Shown: in pieces, positions 43,804 to 54,678 of the stretch | Position numbering within the stretch: the stretch's first letter is position 1 | How the letters are laid out: each line of letters starts with the position of its first letter | NCBI GenBank assembly: GCA_946408595.1 | Contig: CAMJSX010000001.1 | Span: forward strand, 120,356-184,355 | Length of the DNA: 64,000 bases | From: an uncultured Candidatus Saccharibacteria bacterium | GTDB taxonomy: Bacteria; Patescibacteriota; Saccharimonadia; Saccharimonadales; Saccharimonadaceae | Direction of reading: 5' to 3' | Program-made: the position numbers and the translations under genes | The notes under the pieces: generated by a model | Told to the model about the DNA's origin: nothing | What the model saw: the letters and a program-made list of their open reading frames with translations, nothing else | The model's database searches: none

Positions 43804-46508
43804 TGGAACCTTGGGTGGTAGCTATTGCAGCATTTGTCGCTATCATCATTCTTTTTGCAATTATTTTTGCTTCTAGAGTTTCTAAGCTTAGGAAGGCCAA
43901 GAAATATGAGCGTGGTCTTAAGATGGTGTCACTGTTGATACACTTGCCACCTACCACTGATGATATTGAAGGTAATGGTAGAGATAAACGTGATGTTGCG
44001 AATGAGGCTATTTCAAAAGCTCAGGTGATGTATTCGATATTGGCCTCAACTATTACCAAAGGGTTTAAGACTAGACTATATGGTCAGCGTCATTTTTCTT
44101 TTGAAATAATCGCTAAAGATGGCATTATTAGATATTACGCCATTGTACCGGCTGTTTTGACAGAGGTGGTGAAGCAATCTGTCCAGTCTGCTTATCCGAC
44201 CGCTAAAATTGAAGAGAAAAGGGAAGAAAACATTTTTGCTCCAGAGGGTAAGGTAGATAATGTGTCAGGGGCGGAGTTGACTTTGAATAAGGAATATTAC
44301 CTTCCAATCGCGACGTACGAGGACACAAAGAGCGATGCGTCGATGGCTATTTTGAATGCATTGTCTAGCGTGGGTAAAAAAGAAGGTGCAACTGTACAAA
44401 TATTGTTCCGTCCTGCACAAAAAAATTGGTTTTCGACTGGCAAGCAATACATTGAAGACGTTCAGAAGGGCAAGAAAAAGAAGACTGGCGGTGCTGCGTT
44501 CGGTGATTTAGTGATGGATGTGGTAAGGGCTCCTTGGGAAGTTCCGCAAGAACATGAAAAGTCTACGGAAACCAATGTTATTTCTAATGTGAAACAAGAA
44601 GAGATTCAGGCTATTGCTGGTAAGATGCGTTATCCGGGCTTTGAAACTTTAATTAGAATTGTGGCGTGTTCCGATTCGAAGCCGCGTTCTGAAGCAATCG
44701 TTGGTGGGATTGTTTCTGCCTTTTCTCAGTTTAATTCGCCAGAATACAATGGTTTTAAGGTAAATACCTTTAAGGATTCTAAGAAACTAGTCGTGGATTA
44801 TGTGTTTAGGTTCTTCCCGTTGAGAATTAATTCAAGTATCTTAAATAGTGTTGAGCTTGCTTCAATTTTCCATTTGCCGGAGCAAAGCTCAATCCCGAAC
44901 TCTCAGGTTGAGCGTCAGCTAGTCAAACAGGTAGATGGGCCAGCCAAGCTTGTGACTGAGGGTGTATTGCTGGGGACTAATGAGTTTAGAGGAGAGAAGA
45001 AAGCGATTTATCTTGGTGATGATGATCGCCGTCGTCATATGTACGTGATAGGTCAGACTGGTATGGGTAAATCCGTATTTCTCGAGAATATTGCCTTTCA
45101 GGATATGTGCGATGGTCGTGGTTTTGCCTTTATTGACCCGCACGGTGATGCTGTAGAGGCGCTTTTAAAGCGGGTGCCGCAAGAACGTATTGATGACGTT
45201 ATCTATTTTGACCCAGCGGATATTGAGCATCCAGTGGGTATGAATATGTTTGAGTTTACTTCTGAAGATCAGAAAGACTTTATCGTCCAAGAGGGAATTT
45301 CTATGCTTCAGTCGCTGTTTGATCCAAATAACCAAGGTTTCTTTGGGCCTCGTGGGCAACACATGTTTAGAAATGCGGCGCTTCTTCTGATGGCCGATCC
45401 GGCTGGAGCGACTTTTATTGATATTCCGCAGTGCTTTACCGACCCAGAATTTGTGAAGTCTAAGTTGAAATATGTTACGGACAAGGCGGTTTATGATTAC
45501 TGGACTAAGGAGTTCCCAGCTTCCCAAAAATCAAATGATGCAGGTGAAGTAATTACTTGGTTTGCTTCAAAGTGGGGACCATTCCTTTCGAATACTATTA
45601 TGCGTAATACTTTGGGACAGATTAAATCAGGTTTCAATATCCGAGAAATAATGGACAATAAGAAAATTTTCTTGGTTAACCTATCTAAAGGCCGACTTGG
45701 CGATATTAATGCTAATCTTCTCGGTATGATTTTCGTGATGAAGTTCCAACAGGCCGCGATGTCGCGCCAAGACATCCCAGAAAGCCAACGTCAAGATTTC
45801 TGTCTTTATGTAGATGAGTTCCAAAACTTTGCGACAGAATCGTTTGAGTCAATCTTGAGCGAAGCTCGTAAATACCGCCTTAACTTGATTGTGGCGAACC
45901 AGTTTATGACTCAGTTGACCGATAAAATTAGGGAAGCGTTGCTTGGTAACGTGGGTACGATTATTTGCGGTCGTGTTGGCGTTACGGACGCTGATTTGAT
46001 GGTTAAAGCTTTCACACCTACGTTTACTGCTGAAGACCTTACTAAGACGCCAAATCACGCTGCTGTGGCCAAAGTAATGATGTTTGGGATGCCATCAAAT
46101 GCCTTTACAATGAATTTGCCAGCTCCGATGGGTGAACCGAACGATGAGTTAATGAACACCTTGAAGGTTTATTCAGCTACTAAATATGCTAAAACGCGTG
46201 CCGAGGTGGAGAGAGAAATACAGGAGCGTTGGTCGGCTGCTGCAAAAGCAAAGAGCGATGTGACAGAACAGGAAAAGGAGCCATCATCGGATAATGATTC
46301 TGGTGAAAAGAAGTTCCTGGATGATTGGTTGGCTAAAAATCCGGCAAAACCGGCGCCTGAACCGGTGCCAGAGGCGCCAGCGGAGCCAGAGCCAGCGGAG
46401 CTAGAGCCAGAACCAACGCCACAGCCGCAACCACAACCAGAGCCGGAACCAGAGCCAGAACCCACCCCTGAGCCGAAGGAAGACGAAATTGTTTTTAAGA
46501 TAAGATAA
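43803..46508 (+). CDS. VirD4/TraG-like ATPase with N-terminal membrane anchor and Pro/Glu tail
   Basis: The 901-residue protein has one N-terminal membrane segment (VVAIAAFVAIIILFAIIFA), a ~350-residue N-terminal domain and a HerA/TraD-type ATPase domain: Walker A GQTGMGKSVFLEN (about residue 420), FAFIDPHGDAVEAL, and Walker B LYVDEFQNFATES. The tail (about 845-895) is a Pro/Glu run. In conjugation, such proteins pump DNA or proteins. No relaxase or T4SS genes are nearby, so a housekeeping role in DNA or protein export, common in CPR genomes, is more likely. TGATG coupling to 43267. Confidence 0.8.
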   Translation: MEPWVVAIAAFVAIIILFAIIFASRVSKLRKAKKYERGLKMVSLLIHLPPTTDDIEGNGRDKRDVANEAISKAQVMYSILASTITKGFKTRLYGQRHFSFEIIAKDGIIRYYAIVPAVLTEVVKQSVQSAYPTAKIEEKREENIFAPEGKVDNVSGAELTLNKEYYLPIATYEDTKSDASMAILNALSSVGKKEGATVQILFRPAQKNWFSTGKQYIEDVQKGKKKKTGGAAFGDLVMDVVRAPWEVPQEHEKSTETNVISNVKQEEIQAIAGKMRYPGFETLIRIVACSDSKPRSEAIVGGIVSAFSQFNSPEYNGFKVNTFKDSKKLVVDYVFRFFPLRINSSILNSVELASIFHLPEQSSIPNSQVERQLVKQVDGPAKLVTEGVLLGTNEFRGEKKAIYLGDDDRRRHMYVIGQTGMGKSVFLENIAFQDMCDGRGFAFIDPHGDAVEALLKRVPQERIDDVIYFDPADIEHPVGMNMFEFTSEDQKDFIVQEGISMLQSLFDPNNQGFFGPRGQHMFRNAALLLMADPAGATFIDIPQCFTDPEFVKSKLKYVTDKAVYDYWTKEFPASQKSNDAGEVITWFASKWGPFLSNTIMRNTLGQIKSGFNIREIMDNKKIFLVNLSKGRLGDINANLLGMIFVMKFQQAAMSRQDIPESQRQDFCLYVDEFQNFATESFESILSEARKYRLNLIVANQFMTQLTDKIREALLGNVGTIICGRVGVTDADLMVKAFTPTFTAEDLTKTPNHAAVAKVMMFGMPSNAFTMNLPAPMGEPNDELMNTLKVYSATKYAKTRAEVEREIQERWSAAAKAKSDVTEQEKEPSSDNDSGEKKFLDDWLAKNPAKPAPEPVPEAPAEPEPAELEPEPTPQPQPQPEPEPEPEPTPEPKEDEIVFKIR

Positions 46509-46511
46509 CCC

Positions 46512-46540
46512 TTGAATTTTTGGCCTCTTAGGTGTATAAT
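46512..46540 (+). promoter_or_regulatory. gyrB promoter
   Basis: TTGAAT (46512-46517), 17 bp, TATAAT (46535-46540); the leader contains AGAAGAGG before the ATG at 46571. Confidence 0.65.
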
Positions 46541-46570
46541 AGGGAGGTATATTTAAGAAGAGGTATTAAA

Positions 46571-48550
46571 ATGGCCAAAGAAGCCTATGATTCGTCTGAG
46601 ATTCGGGTGCTCGAAGGTCTTGAGCCAGTACGCTTGAGGCCAGGTATGTATATCGGTTCTACCGGTTATGATGGGTTGCATCACCTTATTAAAGAGATTG
46701 CCGATAACTCTATTGATGAAGCGATTGCTGGCTATGCCAACAGGATAGATATTACTATATTAAATGATGGTGGCGTTAGAGTAGACGACAACGGTCGTGG
46801 TATCCCAGTAGATATTCACCCGAAGACCAAGAAGTCTACCCTTGAGACGGTGCTCACCGTGCTTCATGCTGGCGGTAAATTCGGTGACGGTGGCTATAAG
46901 GTTTCATCTGGACTTCATGGTGTAGGCTCGTCTGTGGTGAACGCTCTTTCAAGCAAGATGGTGGCCGAAGTTTATCGTGATGGTAAGACGCACCATATTG
47001 AATTTGACACTGGTAAGCCTACGATGGAGCTAAAAGTCACTGCTGGCTCGCCTAGAGAACATGGTACCTCAATTACTTTTTATCCAGATCCGGCTATTTT
47101 TAAAGAGACGACGACTTTTGATTACGATTGGGTTTCGAGCTATGCTCGTCACCAGGCTTATCTTACTAAGGGTATATTAATTACGGTTAATGACGAGCGC
47201 AATGGCGCCAGGGAATCATTCTACTTCGAAGGTGGCATTAAGAGCTATGTAAAGCGTTTGAATAATGGTAAGGAAGTTTTATCTGATGATATCTTTTACG
47301 TTGAGAAACAGGTTGGTGATACTGGGGTAGAAATTGCTCTCCAATACAACGATACCTTCGCAGAAATTATGAAACCATTTGCCAATAACGTGCTCACCCC
47401 AGATGGTGGTATGCATGTGGTAGGTTTTCGTACTGGTCTTAACCGTACGATTAATGATTATGCTCGTAAGAACGGTCTCTTAAAAGAGAAGGAAGATAAT
47501 CTAACTGGTGACGATATTAAGGAAGGTCTCACCGCGGTGATTTTGGTAAAACTTCCTGATCCACAGTTTGAAGGTCAGACTAAGAACAAGCTTGGAAATC
47601 CTGAAGTGAGAGGTTATGTTGATAAGGTGATGACTGAGTATTTCGGTTATTATCTTGAAGAAAACCCAGCAATTGCTAAGAAAATTGTGGGTAAAGCTAC
47701 TCTTGCGGCTAGAGCGCGTAAAGCAGCGCGTGCGGCACGTGATAACGTAATTAGAAAGGGCGCTTTTGAGGGGCTTAACCTTCCATCGAAGCTGGCCGAC
47801 TGTTCATCTAGAAATGCTGAGGAATGTGAGCTCTTTATCGTAGAGGGTAATTCTGCTGCTGGTTCTGCTAAGGAAGGCCGCGATTCACGTATCCAGGCTA
47901 TCTTGCCGCTACGTGGTAAGGTATTGAATACTGAGCGGGCGAGATTAGACAAGATGCTTGCAAACGCCGAGCTGGTTTCTCTGATTAAGGGTTTAGGTGT
48001 GGGGATTGGTGACCAGTTTAATATGGATGGCTTGAGATATCATAAGATTGTCTTCATGACGGATGCTGATGTTGATGGTTCACATATTTCGACGTTGCTT
48101 CTAACCTTCTTCTTCCGTTACATGCCAGACATTATCAAGGCGGGACATGTTTATCTAGCTAAACCACCGCTATTTGGCTTGATTAAGGGTACAGGGAACG
48201 GTCGTAAGATTGATTATATATATGACGAGCAGGCCCTAGAGGATACTTTGACCAAGAAGATTGCCGAGCGTAAGGCTGCGGGGACTAAGATTGATGAGGA
48301 AACTGAGCGCTTTAAACAAGCTGGTTATACTGCTCAGCAACGCTTTAAGGGTCTTGGCGAAATGGATGCGGCTCAACTTTGGGAGACGACTATGAATCCA
48401 GAAAATCGTATTTTGATAAGAGTCAATATTGAAGACGCTGAAAAGGCCGATGCGATCTTCAGTAAACTAATGGGTGACCAAGCCGAACTACGTAAAAACT
48501 TTATCCAAGCTCGCGCTGCTAGCGTTGATTTGGATGATTTGGACTTTTAA
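46571..48550 (+). CDS. gyrB: DNA gyrase subunit B
   Basis: GyrB supplies the ATPase that drives supercoiling. The start ATG 46571 (MAKEAYDSSEIRVLEGLEPV, 659 aa) follows AGAAGAGG; the track's ATG at 46532 overlaps the promoter -10. The GHKL domain has IKEIADNSIDEAI, DNGRGIPVDIH and GGKFGDGGYKVSSGLHGVG; the Toprim domain has EGNSAAGSAKEGRD, LPLRGKVLNTE and MTDADVDGSHI. All parts are in order. gyrA follows after 9 bp. Confidence 0.96.
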   Translation: MAKEAYDSSEIRVLEGLEPVRLRPGMYIGSTGYDGLHHLIKEIADNSIDEAIAGYANRIDITILNDGGVRVDDNGRGIPVDIHPKTKKSTLETVLTVLHAGGKFGDGGYKVSSGLHGVGSSVVNALSSKMVAEVYRDGKTHHIEFDTGKPTMELKVTAGSPREHGTSITFYPDPAIFKETTTFDYDWVSSYARHQAYLTKGILITVNDERNGARESFYFEGGIKSYVKRLNNGKEVLSDDIFYVEKQVGDTGVEIALQYNDTFAEIMKPFANNVLTPDGGMHVVGFRTGLNRTINDYARKNGLLKEKEDNLTGDDIKEGLTAVILVKLPDPQFEGQTKNKLGNPEVRGYVDKVMTEYFGYYLEENPAIAKKIVGKATLAARARKAARAARDNVIRKGAFEGLNLPSKLADCSSRNAEECELFIVEGNSAAGSAKEGRDSRIQAILPLRGKVLNTERARLDKMLANAELVSLIKGLGVGIGDQFNMDGLRYHKIVFMTDADVDGSHISTLLLTFFFRYMPDIIKAGHVYLAKPPLFGLIKGTGNGRKIDYIYDEQALEDTLTKKIAERKAAGTKIDEETERFKQAGYTAQQRFKGLGEMDAAQLWETTMNPENRILIRVNIEDAEKADAIFSKLMGDQAELRKNFIQARAASVDLDDLDF

Positions 48551-48559
48551 GGAGGAACT

Positions 48560-51085
48560 ATGGAAGACGACAAGAATAACCAAATTCCAGCAGAAAATCT
48601 AAACGATGACATCATCGCTTCCGAAGATGGTCTCCCTACTACTGAGGATGGCATTGAGCTACGAACTGTAGAAAGTACGATGGAAGATTACTTCCTGCGT
48701 TATTCACTTTCGGTGATTGTGGATCGTGCTCTTCCGGATGTTCGGGATGGTTTGAAACCAGTAAATCGCCGTATATTATATGCGATGAACAAAAATGGTT
48801 GGAAGGCTCCGCACGCGACAGTCAAATCCGCTCGTATCGTTGGTGAGGTAATGGGTAAGTACCATCCGCATGGTGATTCATCGATTTATGATGCAATGGT
48901 TAACCTAGCACAACCTTGGAAGATGCGCTATACGCTCGTTGAAGGCCAAGGTAACTTCGGTTCGATGGATGGTGATGAGCCAGCTGCTTCACGTTATACC
49001 GAGGCCCGCCTCGATAAGGTTGGTGCTGAGCTTCTAGCGGACATCGAGAAGGAAACAGTAGATTTTCGTGATAACTTTGATGGTACTGAGAAAGAGCCGT
49101 CGGTTTTGCCATCTGCGGTGCCAAACATTCTTTTGAATGGTCAGATGGGTATTGCGGTCGGTATGGCGACTAACATTCCACCGCATAACCTTGGAGAGTT
49201 GGTGGATGCTACAGTGGCTCAGATTGATAATCCGGAAATTAGCTTAGAAGGCTTGATGAAATACGTCAAAGGTCCAGATTTCCCAACTGGCGCAGAGGTT
49301 TACGGTGGCGCTCCAATGAAAGAAGCATATGCTACAGGTAAGGGTTCTGTTACTATTCGGGCAGTTGCCAATATTGAGGAACGCAAGAATGGTAGATACA
49401 ACATCGTAATCACAGAAGTTCCTTACGGTATGAGCAAGGAAGACTTCATTGATAAGGTTCGTGATTTGGTGCTGGCAAAGAAATTAGACCATATTGCTGA
49501 CGCTCGTGATGAGTCTGCTCGTGGTAAAGTTCGCGTGGTGGTGGAGCTCAAGAAAGATGCTTTCCCGAAGAAGATTTTGAACCAGCTTTATAAACTTACT
49601 CCGCTTCAAACGTCATTCCATTATAATATGTTGGCATTGGTTGACGGTATTCAGCCTCGTATCTTAGGTCTTAAAGAGATTTTGGCGGAGTTTATTAAAC
49701 ACCGTCAGAAAGTAATTCGTCGTCGTACGGAGTTTGATTTAAAGAAGGCTAAAGAGCGTGCTCATATCTTGGAAGGTTTGAAGATTGCGCTTGATAACAT
49801 CGATGAAGTGATCAAAGTAATTCGTGCTTCATATGATGATGCTGATAAACAGCTCATGAAACGCTTCGGCTTGTCCGAAATTCAGGCAAATGCTATCTTG
49901 CAGATGCAACTTCGTCGTCTCCAGGGTCTCGAGCGTGACAAGATTGAGGAAGAGTTGAAACAGTTACATGAACTGATTAAGAAACTTGAAGCAATCTTAG
50001 CTGACGAGAAAGAAGTGCTCCGCGTAGTAAAGGAAGAGCTCATTGCAATTAAAGAGAAATATGATGATCCACGCCGCTCCAAGATTATTAATCATGAAGT
50101 TGGCAAGTTCTCCGAAGAAGAACTAATTCCAGAAGAAGAGAGCGTGATTTTGCTCACATCTGAGAACTATATGAAGCGTGTGCCACAAGCTGACTTTAGA
50201 AAGCAAAATCGTGGTGGCAAGGGTAAGCGCGGGATGACTACTAAGGAGGAGGATGTAATTGCTCAAATTTTGACTGCAAACTCCCATGACTATCTGTTAT
50301 TCTTTACTAGCCAAGGTCGTCTATTCCGGATGAAGGCCTACGAGGTACCACAAGCTTCGCTTGCTGCGAAGGGAACTGCTGCAGTGAACTTACTCAATAT
50401 GCATCCAGAGGAGAAAATTACCGCTATTATTAAGCAGGGTGACGCCGGCGCCGATGGCTACCTCTTTATGGCTACCAAGAAGGGAACAATTAAGAAGTCT
50501 GCTATCAAGGATTTCTTCAACGTTCGTTCCAATGGCCTTATCGCCATTAAGTTAGATTCTGGTGACGAACTTAGGTGGGTCAAAGAAACTACTGGTGAGA
50601 ATGATATCGTGATTTCGACTTCCGCTGGTCAAGCGACGAGGTTTAATGAAAAAGAGGTTAGAGCGATGGGCCGTTCAGCGATGGGCGTCCGCGGTATGCG
50701 TCTTCGCCCGAAGGATGAAATCGTCGGTATGGATGTGATTACTGATCCAGGTCAGAAATTGATTGCGGTTTCGGCAAATGGTTATGGAAAAGCGACGTTA
50801 GTTTCTAACTTCCCGCCACATAAGCGTGGTGGTGTAGGCATCAAAGTGGCGGCGGTGACTGCAAAGACAGGTCCGATTGTGGCAGTTCATACTCTAGATC
50901 CATTAGCTAAAGAAGTGATTATGATGTCCACCAAGGGTCAAGCCATTCGGGTATCTATGAAAGAAATCCCAACTCTCGGCCGTGCCACTCAGGGTGTCCG
51001 GATTATGAAGATGGGTGAAGGTGATACTGTAGCATCGATTGGTATCGTGTTGCCGGAAGAAGAATCCGAAGAAGAAAAAGCCTAG
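48560..51085 (+). CDS. gyrA: DNA gyrase subunit A
   Basis: GyrA cuts and rejoins DNA. The catalytic Tyr lies in [10 protein letters not shown], the quinolone-pocket region reads [20 protein letters not shown] with the usual Ser and Asp, and the beta-pinwheel starts with a GyrA box ([11 protein letters not shown]), which marks it as gyrase rather than topoisomerase IV. 841 residues, normal length. RBS AAGGAGG precedes the ATG. The N-terminus has ~35 extra acidic residues before the conserved start. Confidence 0.96.
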   Translation: MEDDKNNQIPAENLNDDIIASEDGLPTTEDGIELRTVESTMEDYFLRYSLSVIVDRALPDVRDGLKPVNRRILYAMNKNGWKAPHATVKSARIVGEVMGKYHPHGDSSIYDAMVNLAQPWKMRYTLVEGQGNFGSMDGDEPAASRYTEARLDKVGAELLADIEKETVDFRDNFDGTEKEPSVLPSAVPNILLNGQMGIAVGMATNIPPHNLGELVDATVAQIDNPEISLEGLMKYVKGPDFPTGAEVYGGAPMKEAYATGKGSVTIRAVANIEERKNGRYNIVITEVPYGMSKEDFIDKVRDLVLAKKLDHIADARDESARGKVRVVVELKKDAFPKKILNQLYKLTPLQTSFHYNMLALVDGIQPRILGLKEILAEFIKHRQKVIRRRTEFDLKKAKERAHILEGLKIALDNIDEVIKVIRASYDDADKQLMKRFGLSEIQANAILQMQLRRLQGLERDKIEEELKQLHELIKKLEAILADEKEVLRVVKEELIAIKEKYDDPRRSKIINHEVGKFSEEELIPEEESVILLTSENYMKRVPQADFRKQNRGGKGKRGMTTKEEDVIAQILTANSHDYLLFFTSQGRLFRMKAYEVPQASLAAKGTAAVNLLNMHPEEKITAIIKQGDAGADGYLFMATKKGTIKKSAIKDFFNVRSNGLIAIKLDSGDELRWVKETTGENDIVISTSAGQATRFNEKEVRAMGRSAMGVRGMRLRPKDEIVGMDVITDPGQKLIAVSANGYGKATLVSNFPPHKRGGVGIKVAAVTAKTGPIVAVHTLDPLAKEVIMMSTKGQAIRVSMKEIPTLGRATQGVRIMKMGEGDTVASIGIVLPEEESEEEKA

Positions 51086-51125
51086 ACGTTTTAAGATAAG
51101 AAGCTTATGCCAATAAAAGGATGGG

Positions 51126-51191
51126 TGGGGGGTTGTAATTTCTAACTCCCCATGCCTATACTCCTTAAAAATCAAATTTAAGGAGTATTTT
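51126..51191 (+). promoter_or_regulatory. Two hairpins before the secreted-protein gene; the second masks its ribosome site
   Basis: A first G-rich hairpin (GGGGGGTT with AACTCCCC, one mismatch) is followed by TACTCCTTAAA (51159-51169) pairing perfectly with TTTAAGGAGTA (51177-51187). AAGGAG in the second arm is the ribosome site of the ATG at 51193, and ATTTTT follows. It could be the gyrA terminator, an RNA thermometer-like switch, or both. Confidence 0.6.
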
Positions 51192-51192
51192 T

Positions 51193-52182
51193 ATGAAAAG
51201 AAATGCCATTTTTATATCAATTTTAATGTTGATTCTGGGAACTTTTCCTGTTGGTCAGGTAAATGCCACCGCGCCAGATTATAGCGATTACTGGACATTG
51301 GAAGAAGTATTGACTACAAGGGAAGAAGCCAAACAAGAAGTCCTTGGTTATTGCTATTTTAGCGAAGAGCCAGATTGTATGGAGAGATATCATGTCGAAT
51401 ATATCCTTCCACGGGGTAGCAAGTATCAAGCAGCAGATAGTATGAATGCCTTTAGATATTTAGTCACCGCAGTAAATCCGGCACAAAATACTGTGCGAGT
51501 GATGTTTTTTGAAGACGATATGTCGATGACTTATACTACTGGCGAATTATATAATGATAATATCGATGAGCTAATAATGGTTTGGTTTGATCTAGGGTTT
51601 TTAGGTTATAACTTCTATGATGAATACCATGCTGGTGCTTTGCCATCTAAAACGCATCTTCTCTTTGCGAGAGATAATCTTGCGGAGTCTTTCCCGCCTA
51701 GAGAAGAAGTGACACTCGAATTAGAGAGTGACGTTTCTGATAATTATCGCAATATGATTTATTATTTTTTCGTGACTGAGGGTGGCAATAGATATATGGA
51801 TCCGATAGATTACACTAGTTGTGTTGAATATCCATTTTATCGTGAAGGAATGGAATGCAGGCTGTTTTATGGTAAAGAAGAGGGTGGCAATCCAATTTAT
51901 TTGCCGGTTGAGATAACAACAAATACTGATGATGTCTTAGATGAAACTGAGCCAGAAGAGAACCAACCGGATGTCCCGGGTCCAATTACTGAAGAAAAAG
52001 AGCAGGAGGTGATATTCGATGTGCCGTTTGCTCCAAATACTGGCGTAAAAACTGAATGTGAGCGGAAAATTGAGTTTCCTTGGTGGATTATTTTGCTAAT
52101 TGCAGCCGGCGAAATACTGACGATTTGGTGTTTATTGCCAAATTATCGAAAATTTAAGAAAAATAATGAAAAAAAGTCTTGA
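51193..52182 (+). CDS. Secreted protein with C-terminal membrane anchor
   Basis: The 329-residue protein opens with a signal peptide (RNAIFISILMLILGTFPVGQVNA), continues with a globular, aromatic/acidic domain (about 30-245) containing paired cysteines (GYCYFSEEPDCMERYH; SCVEYPF...MECRLFYG), an acidic/Pro spacer and a membrane segment (WWIILLIAAGEILTIWCLL) with a basic tail. FAPNTGVKTE before the anchor recalls the LPxTG-like region of surface proteins. No family recognised. Its ribosome site lies in a hairpin. Its TGA stop overlaps the -35 box of the 16S promoter. Confidence 0.7.
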   Translation: MKRNAIFISILMLILGTFPVGQVNATAPDYSDYWTLEEVLTTREEAKQEVLGYCYFSEEPDCMERYHVEYILPRGSKYQAADSMNAFRYLVTAVNPAQNTVRVMFFEDDMSMTYTTGELYNDNIDELIMVWFDLGFLGYNFYDEYHAGALPSKTHLLFARDNLAESFPPREEVTLELESDVSDNYRNMIYYFFVTEGGNRYMDPIDYTSCVEYPFYREGMECRLFYGKEEGGNPIYLPVEITTNTDDVLDETEPEENQPDVPGPITEEKEQEVIFDVPFAPNTGVKTECERKIEFPWWIILLIAAGEILTIWCLLPNYRKFKKNNEKKS

Positions 52183-52207
52183 CAAAAATCGTTAGATTTG
52201 ATAAACT
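52179..52207 (+). promoter_or_regulatory. 16S rRNA promoter
   Basis: TTGACA (52179-52184), 17 bp, TAAACT (52202-52207); about 125 nt before the mature 16S 5' end. Confidence 0.7.
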
Positions 52208-52262
52208 GATAGCAGTCTAAAGCTGCGAGCAACATCTTATTTTAGTAGTCTTTGGAAATAGT

Positions 52263-52283
52263 TTAACAATTTAGTTGTGCAAT
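52263..52283 (+). other. 5' arm of the 16S processing stem
   Basis: This 21-nt leader segment is complementary to 54007-54027 with a single G-U pair, enclosing the complete 16S gene as for RNase III processing. Confidence 0.8.
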
Positions 52284-52331
52284 TAATCATCGTCAGTTTA
52301 TTTATTTTAATTTGAGTTTTTCAAATTTTCT

Positions 52332-53863
<1,532 letters not shown>

Positions 53864-54006
53864 TGAGAAGGAATTGATGCGTCTTAGGTAGCAATATTTA
53901 AGATAGCTAGGTCGGTTACGGTTATGTCGAGTAAGCTTAGGACATAACATTATCTGGTTCGCCAGACGTAACTTTAGCTTAAACAAACACACGACTTTCG
54001 ATGAAG

Positions 54007-54027
54007 ATTGCACAACTAAGTTGTTAA
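54007..54027 (+). other. 3' arm of the 16S processing stem
   Basis: Complementary to 52263-52283 over 21 nt with one G-U pair, immediately before the terminator. Confidence 0.8.
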
Positions 54028-54031
54028 GGAG

Positions 54032-54056
54032 ATCCACCCGAAAGGGTGGATTTTTG
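54032..54056 (+). terminator. 16S rRNA terminator
   Basis: ATCCACCC-GAAA-GGGTGGAT followed by TTTTG. Confidence 0.9.
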
Positions 54057-54063
54057 CTTATCC

Positions 54064-54091
54064 TTGCAAATCTTATTCTATCTGATAAAAT
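54064..54091 (+). promoter_or_regulatory. Promoter of the 54135 gene
   Basis: TTGCAA (54064-54069), 16 bp, TAAAAT (54086-54091) with extended TGA. Confidence 0.5.
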
Positions 54092-54134
54092 CGATTGCAC
54101 GGGGAATTGTCCCTAGTACCTTAAGAAAGGGGGA

Positions 54135-54524
54135 ATGATTATAATGAAAAACCAAAGGCTCGCCGATTATATTAAGGAGGTTAATAAAGCGCACGAGTAC
54201 TACTTTGCTCTTACTCCATATTACGCTCCGGTAATAGATCGTCCTTCGGCTATCGATGTGAGATTTGATCCTAAGCGTTGCGTGAGGCCAAAACATCTTA
54301 GTTCTATGCTCATAGAGGATTATATTTCGTGTAGGTTTTTCGAACGTAAACAGCCGCTCGTACGTGTTGCTTCGGTAAACCACGATCCTTCCAGAAGAGA
54401 GAATCGCAACTTTGCTACAGAAGGGGCGTTCAAACTCGAGATTATGATTTGCAGTCCGGACTATTCAGAACAGGTAGTTATAGATGTGTTAAAGGGGATC
54501 ATAGAGGAATATTTTGCCTTATAA
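54135..54524 (+). CDS. Protein of unknown function (129 aa)
   Basis: The start has a strong AAAGGGGG site. The product is mixed alpha/beta with no signal or membrane segment: an N-terminal helix (LADYIKEVNKAHEYYFAL), basic strands in the middle (DVRFDPKRCVRPKHL) and a C-terminal amphipathic stretch (SEQVVIDVLKGIIEEYF). No family recognised. It is flanked by its own promoter and terminator. Codon choice and ribosome site are like those of the next gene (54679) and unlike the older core genes, so the two may have arrived or be regulated together. Confidence 0.65.
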   Translation: MIIMKNQRLADYIKEVNKAHEYYFALTPYYAPVIDRPSAIDVRFDPKRCVRPKHLSSMLIEDYISCRFFERKQPLVRVASVNHDPSRRENRNFATEGAFKLEIMICSPDYSEQVVIDVLKGIIEEYFAL

Positions 54525-54530
54525 TCAAAT

Positions 54531-54556
54531 AACCTGGCAGATTTGCCAGGTTTTTT
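54531..54556 (+). terminator. Terminator after the 54135 gene
   Basis: AACCTGGCA-GATT-TGCCAGGTT followed by TTTT. Confidence 0.92.
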
Positions 54557-54577
54557 GTTGTTTGGAAGGGCTGGGGC

Positions 54578-54637
54578 GTGACAAAATCGATAAAATGTGT
54601 TATAATTATAAGAGAACCTCATTTGAGGTCGTTTTTT
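54578..54637 (+). promoter_or_regulatory. Promoter with a start-proximal terminator-like hairpin
   Basis: GTGACA (54578-54583), 17 bp, TATAAT (54601-54606). ACCTC-ATTT-GAGGT (54616-54629) with CGTTTTTT begins only a few nucleotides after the predicted start point, so most transcripts may end at once unless the hairpin is prevented. Confidence 0.5.
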
Positions 54638-54678
54638 AAAAATCTAGCCAAAATCTTAACGAAAGGGGGTGTTTTGTT

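Noticed and set aside
43803-46508. Conjugative or integrative element around the TraG-like gene
   Set aside because: No relaxase, integrase, T4SS components or att-type repeats flank it; gyrB follows directly.
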